A DNA stretch of 50,092 bases. Source: CAZKUN01 sp964555935. GTDB lineage: Bacteria > Armatimonadota > Zipacnadia > Zipacnadales > VGFC01. The stretch spans positions 1 to 50,092 of the forward strand of contig CAZKUN010000040.1 in NCBI GenBank assembly GCA_964555935.1, in the 5' to 3' direction. Below are positions 1 through 7,928 of this stretch, one piece after another (positions within the stretch are counted from its first letter, which is position 1; every line of letters starts with the position of its first letter). The notes below the pieces were generated by a model, which worked only from the letters and a program-made list of their open reading frames with translations, had not been told where the DNA came from and did no database searches. Both the position numbers and the translations under genes were made by a program.

Positions 1-438
1 GATGCCTTCGGTCGGACCGTCGGCGAAGAACTCCTCGAGCCGACGCGGATCTACGTGCGCGAGGCGATGGGGCTGATCGGTGCGGGGCTGAACGTGAAAG
101 GCCTAGTCAACATCACCGGCGACGGCTTCCTGAACTTGCCGAGGCTGGACTCGCCGGTGGGTTACCACCTGACGGATCTCCCCGAGCCGAACCCGATCTT
201 CCAGTACATTCAGGAGACGGGGAAGGTCGATATTGAGGAGATGTACTTGGTATTCAACATGGGGATCGGCTTCTGCGCGGTGGTGTCGGAGGATGAGGCT
301 GATAAGGCAATTGAGATCTGCAAGGAGCACGGCTCCGAGACGCAGGTCATCGGGCGGACAACCGACGACGCGGACAAGGTTGTGGTGCTGGAGGAGGCAG
401 GGCTGATTGGGAAGGGCGCGGAGTTTGTGAAGAAGTGA
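1..438 (+). CDS. purM: Phosphoribosylformylglycinamidine cyclo-ligase, C-terminal part
   Basis: This is the 3' end of a gene cut by the left edge; frame 1 is open from base 1. AIR synthetase closes the imidazole ring of purines using ATP. The visible 145 residues match the C-terminal domain of the PurM/AIR-synthase family: EPTRIYV, then NITGDGF in place of the common HITGGG, then PIFQYIQ, then the hallmark EEMYLVFNMGIGF, and a terminal V-I-G-R-T segment. The GDG variant and the SPVGYHL insertion recall the archaeal-like subgroup of PurM. The N-terminal ATP-binding half lies outside the window. The next gene starts about 100 bases downstream, so the two need not share a transcript. The assignment is firm despite the truncation. 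Confidence 0.93.
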   Translation, partial: DAFGRTVGEELLEPTRIYVREAMGLIGAGLNVKGLVNITGDGFLNLPRLDSPVGYHLTDLPEPNPIFQYIQETGKVDIEEMYLVFNMGIGFCAVVSEDEADKAIEICKEHGSETQVIGRTTDDADKVVVLEEAGLIGKGAEFVKK

Positions 439-537
439 GGCTGGGACGAGCACGAAAACGGGAAGCCTCGAAGACGCGAAGAAGGCGAAGAACGGCCGAA
501 ACTCAGATGAGGACTTCACGGCTGACGGAGGTGCTCG

Positions 538-1560
538 ATGGCTAGACCGCTGGTGATTCTGCTAATCCTGGTGATGCTTGGCGCGCATGCGGGGTGTCAG
601 GGCAAGGGCGAGAAGAAGGCGCAGATGCGCGTGAAAGCGGATGGATCGATGTGGGTGCGGGCGGACCAGTACATGGAATCGCTCGGCGGCAAGGTGGACA
701 TCGAGAACGATGGCCAGCTCGTCGTCGCGTGTCTCGGCGAGCAGTGCGTGCCGCTGAAGGTGGGCGACGAAGCGGAGATCATCAAGGGCAAGCCGTGGGC
801 GAAGGCGGAGGCGCTGATGCGGGCGGCAGGCCTAGAGACGCCGAGCGCGGGCGTGGGCCTGAAGCCGGGCGACATGGCGCCGGATTTCACGCTGGAATCG
901 CTCGAGGGAACGCAGGTCTCGCTGAGCGACTACCGGGGCGAAAAGGTGCTCGTGTTCGCCTGGGCCAGTTGGTGAGGATGCCGCGGACAACTGCCCGGGT
1001 GGCAGGAATTCTACGCAGCGCACAAGGACCAGGGTTTTCAGATTCTCTCGATCGCTTGTGACGCGCAAGGACCGGATGCCCCTCGCCCGTATCACGAGGA
1101 GGCAGGCGCTGAGTTCACGACCATCGTTGACCAGACCAACACATTCGGCGCGTTGTACAACCTGCGCGCCGTGCCGTTTGGGATCTACGTCGACGAGGAC
1201 GGTCGGCTGGTGAAGCCGCCGCATGGGATCTCATCTGGGGACGCGGACACGCTGGCGGAACTGGATGCGTGGATCGGCGGCGAGGAGATCAGGGTGGAAG
1301 GCGGAGGCGGCGGTCGCGACCAGAGCGATCCGGTCGTGCGGGAGGCGGATCTGCGGTTTACGCTGGGAAGCCACTTGCTGACGCAAGACAGGCAGGATGA
1401 GGCGATCGTGCAGTGGCGCAAGGCGCTGGAACTTGATCCGGATAACTGGATCATCCACAAGCAGATCTGGGCGGTGGAGCATCCCGAGGCGTTCTACGAG
1501 GGATCGGTGGACTACGGTTGGCAGAAGCAGGAGTTGGCGAAGGAGAGTGGGGGAGGCTAG
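538..1560 (+). CDS. Redoxin/TlpA-like lipoprotein, probable selenoprotein (in-frame UGA at 973-975)
   Basis: Read through UGA this is a 340-residue protein. Residues 1-20 are a signal peptide ending in a weak lipobox (HAGC). Residues about 32-95 resemble a copper-amine-oxidase-type N-terminal domain. A redoxin/AhpC-TSA domain follows from residue 105 (GDMAPDFTLESL). The frame meets UGA as codon 146 inside the motif WASW-U-G-C-R, exactly where TlpA proteins have the first active-site cysteine. The same frame then continues without a stop through a normal thioredoxin fold (ILSIACD, the cis-proline loop AVPFG, YVDEDG) to a C-terminal TPR-like segment (IVQWRKALELDPDNW) and TAG. A stem-loop 16 bases after the UGA resembles a bacterial SECIS. 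A Shine-Dalgarno GGAGGT lies 8 bases before the ATG. Ordinary callers would split this into a 145-residue and a 135-residue ORF. Inferred role: periplasmic thiol/selenol redox. No sel genes are visible here, so a nonsense mutation is the alternative. Confidence 0.82.
985..1012 (+). promoter_or_regulatory. Putative bacterial SECIS element
   Basis: CTGCC (991-995) pairs perfectly with GGCAG (1001-1005) around a five-base loop CGGGT. A guanine is the second loop base (997), 21 nucleotides after the UGA at 973-975. Bacterial SECIS hairpins usually carry a loop G about 16-37 nucleotides after the UGA. A short lower helix (985-987 with 1010-1012) can form below an internal loop. The hairpin lies in coding sequence, as expected in bacteria. 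Confidence 0.6.
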
Positions 1561-1589
1561 AGGGTCGCCGCACATCTACCGAGTGATAT

Positions 1590-1611
1590 GGGCCCACCAA
1601 CTGGTGGGCCC
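1590..1611. terminator. Perfect inverted repeat between convergent genes
   Basis: GGGCCCACCA (1590-1599) and TGGTGGGCCC (1602-1611) form a stem of nine to ten base pairs with a very short loop. It lies between the end of the redoxin gene and the end of the WD40 gene on the other strand. There is no U-tract on either side, so bidirectional termination is inferred from position and stem strength only. Confidence 0.5.
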
Positions 1612-1630
1612 GTTGCGATTCCGGGGGCGT

Positions 1631-2882
1631 CTACCGCGCGTTGGCCATCATCGGGTCGAGCGGGTTGGGCTGCAGGCGCCAGAGAAGGATGTCGCCATCC
1701 TTGGAGCCGGCGGCCATGAGATCGCCGCGCGGTGAGAGAGCGAAGGCAGCAACGTTGGGCAGCGGGAGCGGCCAGATGCCCTTGAGCGCGCCCTCGGCCG
1801 TGTCGAACAAGCCGATGACGCCGCAGTCCTGCGTCCCGCCGAAGATGATCGAGAAACCGTCCGTGCCGTACGCGAAGATGGGCGGCCCCTCCACGTGCTC
1901 GCGCCAACTGAAGGTCTGCAGCAGATCAGATGTCCCGGCATCCCACACGCGCAACGCGCCGTCAAGAGAGGCCGAGGCGAGAGCCGTCGGGTGAGAACTC
2001 GACCCAGTAGCCGCGGGAGCCTGCGCCTGCGAGGTCGCGGATGTGGGTGAGACCCTCTGCGGACCAGAGGCGGACGACGCCGGTCTCGCCGACGGTCGCG
2101 ATGGACCGCCCATCGGGCGAGTAGTCGAGGTCGGTCAGGGCGAGAGGCTGATCGGTGGTGCCCTCGGCCTGGACCTCGGCGACGCGCGCGCCGGCCTCGG
2201 CCGACCACACGCGGCAGACGCCCTTGGATGAGCCGGTGGCGACGCAGGATCCGTCGGGTGAGAAGTCGGCGGCGGCGACTGACGGAAGCCCGTGCATGAC
2301 GCGCGGGATGTAAGGTGAGAACTTGTAGATGCCCTCGGTCTCAATGCTGCGCGCGTGCTCGAAGTCCGGCCCGCCGAAGAGGTGAACGTAGCCACCCGTC
2401 ATCCAGGAACCGAGTTCCAAGCGCGGCGGGCCGCCGGAGGCGACGATGAAGTGCGTGTGAGAGAGGCTCGGGTTGTGGATGATCGCGACGGAATCCGTGC
2501 GGGGCCTGAAGAGCGCGCGCAAGCCTCCCGGCCAGCCATCACACGGCGGGAATTCCCATCGCCCGCCATCGCGAACCGCGTCCGCCAGCGGGACTGCCGG
2601 CCAGACGAGGTCGCCCTTGCTCGACGCCAGGAGCGGTGGGGCGGTCCATGTCCAGATCAGTTCGCCGGCGGCGACATCGAACAGGCCGGTCTGGCCAAGG
2701 TGGTTGCTGCTGGCCAGGAGCGCGCCGTCGGGCGAGAAGGTGAGATATCGGCACTGGCCGGGTTCTGCCAGCGCGCGGAAGGGCTGGCCGAAGGGAGGCA
2801 ACGGCCTATCCATGACGACATCCTGAGCGAAGACCAACGATGGGAAGACGACGAGGATCAACGACCATCCATACCCACGCAT
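1631..2882 (-). pseudogene. Secreted WD40-repeat protein, frameshifted
   Basis: The gene starts at ATG 2882, after a good GGGAGGT site, with a signal peptide (LILVVFPSLVFA). It encodes about six WD40 blades, recognised by repeated FSPDG...A(S/T)G...VW motifs. The first frame ends at 1962 just after the blade motif EFSPDGSRL. The remaining blades (ASASLDGALRVWD, then GLFDTAEG, then GDILLWRL) continue in a different frame to the TAG at 1631. The two halves join near 1971-1985, where about five bases seem to be missing or one extra is present compared with the repeat consensus. This could be a real disruption or an assembly error. WD40 propellers are scaffolds; no partner is evident. It is convergent with the redoxin gene. 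Confidence 0.75.
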
Positions 2883-3057
2883 CACCCACACCTCCCGGAA
2901 AGCCGGACACTCCAGCAGAACCTCATACGCCGTCGGTGGCAGTTCTCCTACCGCCAGTAGTTGTGATATTGGTCACACGTGGGCGGCGGCGGAGCATCAA
3001 GGTCCGCTGCGTGTGGGGGTCCGCGCATCTTATTTTGGACGAAATTGGGTGTGTCCC

Positions 3058-3085
3058 TTGACGCCTCCCCATCGTCGCGTACAAT
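3058..3085 (+). promoter_or_regulatory. Sigma70-like promoter
   Basis: TTGACG (3058-3063) and TACAAT (3080-3085) are separated by 16 bases, in the divergent spacer between the WD40 gene (-) and the secreted protein starting at 3121 (+). The implied start is near 3092, leaving a leader of about 30 bases. It is the likely promoter of the run 3121-5050. Confidence 0.55.
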
Positions 3086-3120
3086 GAGTTCGGTCGGATG
3101 GCACAAAGGGGGCATGTGAG

Positions 3121-4125
3121 GTGGTCAGGGTCTTCTCGCGAGTCAACGGCGTGCTGGCAGCATGTAGTTTCCTCTTCGTTCGAATCCCGTGCTGTGCTCA
3201 GTCTCCTGTCGACCAGGTATGGCAGGCCATCGGCGACCGGCCCGAGGCGGTGGAGGACATCACCTTCACGGTGGAGGCGACGTACTACATCGCCACTCGC
3301 CCGGTGCGGATTCACTGGTGGTGCGCGCTGAAGCCGCCGGACAAGGCGTACATGGTGATCCGGGATTCCGAGCAGTTCCCGTCCACCTTCCGACCGTTTC
3401 CTCCGGACAAGGGCACCGAGATCATCATCAACGGCCCGGCCACGGTGGTGCGGAATGGACTCAGGAACACTGTCCGACGAACGAACGGCGATGGCTCCGA
3501 GCTGCCGCCGCCACTGGAGAAGATCGGTCCATGGGAGATCCCGAAGATCGAGGCATACCTCAGAGCGTACATGAGAGCCACGAGCGGCCAAGGGATCACG
3601 GAGGTGACTGAGTCCCGTGCGGGTGCGCCGGGCTTGAAGACGGTGACGGCCCGGCTCGATCCGCCTCTCAAGTGGATGGAGCCGCACGCTATCGCCAACC
3701 TTACTTGGACTGTGGACGAGGCGAAGAGGGTGCCGGTGAGATTCGAGGCGCTGGACGAGGATGGCACGCCGGCTGTGACGACGGAGTACCTGGAACTCAC
3801 GGAGGTTGCGGGGGACAAGTGGGTCGCTTTGCGTTCTGAGACCACCGTGGCGCCCGGGATGATCCCAACGCCGCCGGCGAGGACTGAGACCGAGGGCGCT
3901 CACATTCGCGTGGATGGGATGACGGTCTCGACAGAGCACACGTGGATGCCTGACGCCGGGCTGTGCGTGGTCGTTCACAAGGCCTACGCGGATGATGAAG
4001 GGCGGCCGCTGATGGACATCATGTTCGATGGGTACGCGGTCGATCTCGGTCTCGATGATTCGCTGTTTGAGACCGAGGCGCCAGAGGAGCCGGACGAGAG
4101 GCCAGAACCTGAAGGGGGCGCGTGA
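3121..4125 (+). CDS. Secreted protein of unknown function, LolA/RseB-like fold possible
   Basis: 334 residues from a GTG start. The N-terminus (residues 1-23, ending CCAQ) is a signal peptide. The mature part is predicted to be beta-rich, with a tryptophan-rich strand (IHWWCAL), a polyproline turn (ELPPPLEKIG) and a YLELTEVAGDKWVALRSET segment reminiscent of the LolA/outer-membrane-lipoprotein-sorting fold, where each strand describes how a polymer or lipid is contacted. It ends in an acidic proline-rich tail (EAPEEPDERPEPEGG). The stop codon overlaps the next gene's start (TGATG), so the two are translationally coupled. The fold assignment is a guess from strand pattern; the function is unknown. 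Confidence 0.7.
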   Translation: MVRVFSRVNGVLAACSFLFVRIPCCAQSPVDQVWQAIGDRPEAVEDITFTVEATYYIATRPVRIHWWCALKPPDKAYMVIRDSEQFPSTFRPFPPDKGTEIIINGPATVVRNGLRNTVRRTNGDGSELPPPLEKIGPWEIPKIEAYLRAYMRATSGQGITEVTESRAGAPGLKTVTARLDPPLKWMEPHAIANLTWTVDEAKRVPVRFEALDEDGTPAVTTEYLELTEVAGDKWVALRSETTVAPGMIPTPPARTETEGAHIRVDGMTVSTEHTWMPDAGLCVVVHKAYADDEGRPLMDIMFDGYAVDLGLDDSLFETEAPEEPDERPEPEGGA

Positions 4126-4877
4126 TGCTCCGAGTGCTGATAGCGTGTGTCATTGGTGGCGTGGCCATCGGGCAGGAGCAGCTGGCGGCCGAGAAGCAGG
4201 CGGAGGAGATCCGCGAATACGCTCTCGACGAGTTGGGGGAGCACCGACTTCTTTGGCGATCCGTACATCGAGAAGCCATGGCAGACGCCATCAGAGACGG
4301 CGTCATTGCCGAGTTCCCAGATGGGGTGCCGGCGGCCAAACTGGATGCCGTCATGCGGCTGATCCGCGGCTACGCGGAGTCGGGCTACAAGCGGATCGTG
4401 CCCGAGGTAGTCCCGGCGCACGCGGCAGTCATTAGGTGTATGCTCGCGGAGATAGCGGCTCGACCCGTGCTGAGTGCAGAGGGCAGAGCAACCCTCGATC
4501 GCCAGTTGCGGGAGCTGGCTGAGTACGTTCGGACGGGTCTGGCAGACCGGATCCCCGAGGCTCTGGCGCCCAACGTCGGGTTGGACGAGGCGGCATTGGT
4601 GGCGCAGTTTCGGCCATTCTCCGTGCGGTGTCACGACGTGTTCCTGGAACGGGCGACATCCGACGCGCAGCGGCAGATGGTACGGGGATTGAAGCGCGCG
4701 CTGACGTCCGAGGAGATGGCGCGGGCGAAAGCGTGGGTCGACGGTCAGTGCACTGAGCCGAAGATGCCGCGAACGAATGTCGACTTCGAGACATCTCCTG
4801 TCCGCCAGCGCATGGATGTTGCGGAGTTCGTTGCCACGGGGATCGCGCATGGCTGGTACTCGAGCTTCACGGGATGA
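4125..4877 (+). CDS. Secreted protein, paralogue A of an unnamed family
   Basis: 250 residues from an ATG that overlaps the previous stop. Residues 1-17 form a signal peptide ending at VAIGQ. The mature protein is helical and clearly related to the protein at 5940-6848. Shared blocks are LGEH, FPDG(V/I)P..KLD, a central ELAE segment, a DEA..VA(Q/E) segment, DxFLERA.SDA and the closest match GLKR.LT.EEMA.A..WV. It also carries an extra Cys pair (RCHDVF). I know no named family for it. A 58-codon ORF overlaps its stop by ATGA and may be a separate small gene or the frame-shifted tail of this one, because the paralogue is about 50 residues longer. Confidence 0.75.
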   Translation: MLRVLIACVIGGVAIGQEQLAAEKQAEEIREYALDELGEHRLLWRSVHREAMADAIRDGVIAEFPDGVPAAKLDAVMRLIRGYAESGYKRIVPEVVPAHAAVIRCMLAEIAARPVLSAEGRATLDRQLRELAEYVRTGLADRIPEALAPNVGLDEAALVAQFRPFSVRCHDVFLERATSDAQRQMVRGLKRALTSEEMARAKAWVDGQCTEPKMPRTNVDFETSPVRQRMDVAEFVATGIAHGWYSSFTG

Positions 4878-5050
4878 CGTCGGACCCGCTGTCGGCCGAG
4901 GCGAAGGCTCTGAACAAAGTTGCCGCCCGATATCAGAGGGCCGAGATGCGGTACCGCAACGTCGTCGATGTACTGAATGCCGCACTGCTCAATCTGGGCG
5001 GGCTCGTCGGCCCGGCCGGCGCGGAGGTGCTGCCGGTTCCATACCCCTAG
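4874..5050 (+). CDS. Small ORF coupled to the preceding gene, or its frameshifted C-terminus
   Basis: 58 codons with an ATGA overlap to the gene ending at 4877. The sequence reads as a plausible amphipathic helical segment (AKALNKVAARYQRAEMRY) followed by a hydrophobic stretch (LNAALLNLGGLVG). The paralogue at 5940 has an in-frame C-terminal extension of similar size with a comparable hydrophobic MVGGGLLMQL stretch. This small ORF could therefore be the original C-terminus displaced by a one-base frameshift rather than an independent protein. No separate ribosome binding site is obvious. Confidence 0.4.
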   Translation: MTSDPLSAEAKALNKVAARYQRAEMRYRNVVDVLNAALLNLGGLVGPAGAEVLPVPYP

Positions 5051-5133
5051 ACAGACCCAAAGCCCTGTCACGCCATGCACGACCCCGGGGGGCGGGCGGG
5101 GAGTGGGACAACTCAAGGAAAGAGGTGGCTGTC

Positions 5134-5787
5134 ATGCGTATGCGAGTTGCAGCGAAATGCGTGCTCGGCGTTCTGTTGGTCTGTGCTGCATCTGGACCCG
5201 TGCTTGCCGCGTGGACCACGGATGGCGAGTACTGGATGACGGAGAATGGAGTGGAAAGCGTGACGCTGAGCCCCTCGAGCTGTTCGGGGTTGTCGGGCAC
5301 TGCAAATGGACTGCTGGGATCCGCCTTCACATCCGCTCAGTTCATTGGGTGCTCATACGGCATGCACACGAGCCATACGGCAACCGCGAGGGTGGAGTGC
5401 TTCGGGCACTTCATCTTCGAGACCGATGACCCGGAGGTAGACGAACCGGGGGACGCGACGACCAGTGCTGATGGCTCGCACTCATGGACGTTCAGCGACA
5501 ACGGACTTGTGTCCGCGACGGTCTATGGGGAGTTCATCCTCACTTGCCCGGCCGGCGTGGGCACCAGCAGCTACAGCGCCAGCTACAACCTGGGCAACCA
5601 GGGAAGCTCCCCCACTTCGATCGAGCAAGACGAGACCGCGGATGACATCGTGGACGAGGACATCGCGCGGTGCGCGCTGGTCGCCGAAGCCGCGCTTGTG
5701 GCGGACGGCGGCGGGATCCCACCCCCGGGCACTGGGAGCGTGACGTCCCAGGTGAATGTCACGGACTTCACTGCTAGCGTCGAATGA
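5134..5787 (+). CDS. Secreted protein of unknown function
   Basis: 217 residues. The start at ATG 5134 is chosen because it follows GAGGTGG and begins a classical signal peptide (CVLGVLLVCAASGPVLA). The mature protein is rich in Ser, Thr, Gly and Tyr with four conserved-looking cysteines (SCSG, IGCSYG, RVECFG, LTCPAG) that could form two disulphides in an extracellular beta-sandwich. An acidic block (EQDETADDIVDEDIARC) precedes the C-terminus. The open frame continues upstream to 4777 but that part has no coding character. It sits between the two paralogues A and B, which suggests a shared surface process. I do not recognise the family. Confidence 0.65.
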   Translation: MRMRVAAKCVLGVLLVCAASGPVLAAWTTDGEYWMTENGVESVTLSPSSCSGLSGTANGLLGSAFTSAQFIGCSYGMHTSHTATARVECFGHFIFETDDPEVDEPGDATTSADGSHSWTFSDNGLVSATVYGEFILTCPAGVGTSSYSASYNLGNQGSSPTSIEQDETADDIVDEDIARCALVAEAALVADGGGIPPPGTGSVTSQVNVTDFTASVE

Positions 5788-5817
5788 CGTTGCCGGGCCT
5801 GAATGTTGAGACAAGAA

Positions 5818-5853
5818 GATCCGCTCGCGGAGAGACGCCTCCGCGGGCGGATT
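5818..5853 (+). terminator. Strong stem-loop after the secreted-protein gene
   Basis: GATCCGCTCGCGGAG (5818-5832) pairs with CTCCGCGGGCGGATT (5839-5853), giving 15 pairs including two G-U pairs around a six-base loop. It lies 30 bases after the stop at 5787. There is no clean U-tract, so it may be a weak terminator or a transcript stabiliser before paralogue B. Confidence 0.5.
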
Positions 5854-5939
5854 CGTGTCCGCGCTGCCGGAAGGCGGAACCACCGAGGGCGGGAGTTCGT
5901 CATGACTGAAAGGGACGATGGTAAGAGGAGGGGTGCGGA

Positions 5940-6848
5940 ATGTGGATCAGAAGGCGTCTGTTGGTGGCGTGCATCGCAGTGTTGATCGTGAGTGTCCCCG
6001 CCGTGGCGCAGAGCCCAGTCCCCGCAGCAGCACAGGCGGGGGAGATCTACCTGTACACGCTGGCGCAGTTGGGCGAGCACGTGCCTGCGTGGTCGGAGGC
6101 GGACCGGGAAGCGGTCGCGCGAGGGTCTGAGGCCGCAACGCTCGCGAGTTTCCCCGACGGGATTCCCGATGAAAAGCTGGACTCGGTGGTGAGGCTCGTT
6201 CAGGGGATGACGACGTCACGATGGCGGCGCGCCACGCCCGAATGTCTGGCGTCCACCACCGCGGTGACCGCGCACATCATGAACAGCATCGCGCAACAGC
6301 GGGAGTTGACGGCGCCCGAGGCGGAGCTACGCGATTCACAATACCAGGAACTAGCCGAGATGCTGCGGGCGGCGATCTCGGATGTCTACCCCGAGTTCGT
6401 CGCGCCGATGGCCGACTTCGACGAGGCGACGGTCGTCGCGGAGCTTGGCCTTTACTCGCAGGCGTGCTCAGACACGTTCCTGGAGCGCGCTCGATCCGAC
6501 GCGCTCGCGCCCAGTGTCAGTGGTCTAAAGCGCCCACTCACGGACGAGGAGATGGCCCAGGCCGAGGAGTGGGTCATTGAGCGCGTCACGACGACGCCTG
6601 ACCACAGACTGAGGGCGTGGGGAAGGCCCGACACGACGATGCCTGACCACGGACCTGCGGTGCGGCGAGTGTGGGGAGCGCGCGCGACGCCTCGGAACAC
6701 TGTCTACCGCAGCCTGCACTCGCGGGCGGACATGGTTGGCGGCGGGCTGCTGATGCAACTGAACGTCATGACGGGCGGGCCGTTCCCGCCGGAGGTGGAG
6801 GCATTGCGGGACGCGGCTGCTGCGAGTCTGAGGGCTCTGCGGAACTAG
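5940..6848 (+). CDS. Secreted protein, paralogue B of an unnamed family
   Basis: 302 residues from ATG 5940 with an AGGAGGGG site 7 bases upstream. Residues 1-23 form a signal peptide (LLVACIAVLIVSVPAVAQ). The helical body matches paralogue A at 4125-4877 through FPDGIPDEKLD, the ELAEMLRAA segment, SDTFLERARSDA and GLKRPLTDEEMAQAEEWV. It then extends by about 100 residues, including a short near-repeat (TTPDHRLRAWGRPDTTMPDHG) and a terminal helix. The repeated TxPDH unit suggests recent local duplication. No enzyme motif or metal site is evident. It probably arose with paralogue A by tandem duplication. Confidence 0.75.
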   Translation: MWIRRRLLVACIAVLIVSVPAVAQSPVPAAAQAGEIYLYTLAQLGEHVPAWSEADREAVARGSEAATLASFPDGIPDEKLDSVVRLVQGMTTSRWRRATPECLASTTAVTAHIMNSIAQQRELTAPEAELRDSQYQELAEMLRAAISDVYPEFVAPMADFDEATVVAELGLYSQACSDTFLERARSDALAPSVSGLKRPLTDEEMAQAEEWVIERVTTTPDHRLRAWGRPDTTMPDHGPAVRRVWGARATPRNTVYRSLHSRADMVGGGLLMQLNVMTGGPFPPEVEALRDAAAASLRALRN

Positions 6849-6877
6849 CGGTCTAGACGGTCCTCGGTGCGAACGGA

Positions 6878-7882
6878 CTACTGATCATTCACGGTTTCGA
6901 TCATGGCCATGAGGTTCTCGGGTTTGGCGTCGCCGGGGATGGCGTGGGCGGGGGCGAGGATGTAACCGCCGTCCTTGCCGACCTCGGCCATGAGCTTGCG
7001 GCACTCGGCCCTGACCTCGTCGGGCGAGCCATACGGCAAGAGCTTCTGAGTGCTGACGCCGCCCCAGAAGCTGAGCCGGTCGCCGAACTGGGCCTTCATC
7101 TCGTACGGATCCATGACCTCGGGCTGGAACGGGTTGAAGCAGTCGAGCCCGCACTCGATGAGCTGCGGGAAGACCTCCTGTACCATGCCGCAGGAGTGGA
7201 TCGTGACGAACTTGCCCGCGTCCTTCGCGGCCCCGTACTGGCGGGCGAGACGCGGCATGATGAACTCCTCCCAACGCTCGGGCCCCATCTGCAGGCCACG
7301 CTGAGAACCCCAGTCATCGCCGAAGTGGACCGCGTCGATGTCGTAGGTCACCGCCTGCTCGACCAAGGCGACGTTATAGTCGCAGATGGCGTCGAGAAGG
7401 GCGTGGACGAAGTCGGGATCCTCGACCATGTCCATCATGAGTTCGGCCATGCCGCGCATCGTCCAGGCGCGCTCGTAGAGCGAGAAGCCGATGCCGTACT
7501 GCACGAACTTGCCCTCGCCCGCGGCGATCTGAGCGTCGAAGCCGGTGAATTTATCGGGCGCGTGCGGATCGGGCATCTCGAGAGAATCGAGATTGCGCTC
7601 CGGGAGGGTTCTGTTGCAGACGTTGCCGATGTCGCGGTCGATGGACTTGTCCCAGCGGACGCCGAACTCGTCCTGGGAGGTCAGGTCGTCAACCGCCATC
7701 GCCAACGGACCGGGGTTGGCGGCGACGCCGTGGACGGAGTTGTCGATCATGCCGATGAAATCGGTATCGGGGTAGGCCTCAGTCATGGAGGCATGGGCCT
7801 TCTGCGTGAAGCCGATGCAGTAAGGCGTCTGGTCGGGTTGCTCGTGGTTGAGCGCGGCGTATACGCGTTCTTTGTGGGTCAC
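6878..7882 (-). CDS. Uroporphyrinogen decarboxylase (URO-D)-fold protein with zinc-type HxCG motif
   Basis: 334 residues. The N-terminus MTHKERVYAALNHEQPDQTPYC is the standard opening of the URO-D/MtaA/CmuA family. VHFGDDWGSQRGLQMGPERWEEFIMPR is the conserved central signature. Unlike the other URO-D relatives in this window it keeps H-S-C-G near residue 230, the pattern that binds zinc in methylcobamide:CoM methyltransferases. A role in corrinoid-dependent methyl transfer is therefore possible, although no corrinoid protein gene is nearby. True HemE function is unlikely. It lies at the end of a minus-strand run with the metallophosphoesterase and another URO-D protein. Confidence 0.85.
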   Translation of the reverse strand: MTHKERVYAALNHEQPDQTPYCIGFTQKAHASMTEAYPDTDFIGMIDNSVHGVAANPGPLAMAVDDLTSQDEFGVRWDKSIDRDIGNVCNRTLPERNLDSLEMPDPHAPDKFTGFDAQIAAGEGKFVQYGIGFSLYERAWTMRGMAELMMDMVEDPDFVHALLDAICDYNVALVEQAVTYDIDAVHFGDDWGSQRGLQMGPERWEEFIMPRLARQYGAAKDAGKFVTIHSCGMVQEVFPQLIECGLDCFNPFQPEVMDPYEMKAQFGDRLSFWGGVSTQKLLPYGSPDEVRAECRKLMAEVGKDGGYILAPAHAIPGDAKPENLMAMIETVNDQ

Positions 7883-7901
7883 TGTAGATTCTCCGACGGC
7901 A

Positions 7902-7928
7902 GTAGGGCGCAGTGAATTGCGCCCCTAC
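7902..7928 (-). repeat. GTAG-headed stem-loop repeat (copy 1)
   Basis: On the minus strand it reads GTAGGGGCGCAA-TTCA-CTGCGCCCTAC, a near-perfect palindrome with a loop like other copies in the window. The TAG of its head is the stop codon of the metallophosphoesterase gene (7925-7927). Confidence 0.65.

Noticed and set aside
3176..3190. GTTCGAATCC, like a tRNA T-loop
   Set aside because: No matching T-stem, anticodon arm or acceptor stem around it; the bases are in a coding region. A similar string at 16798-16806 fails for the same reason.
2923..3978. 351-codon open frame on the minus strand
   Set aside because: Shadow of the secreted-protein gene at 3121; arginine/histidine-rich and without a signal peptide or motif.
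4777..5133. In-frame N-terminal extension of the protein at 5134
   Set aside because: It overlaps paralogue A and the small ORF, and the signal peptide and ribosome site start only at 5134.
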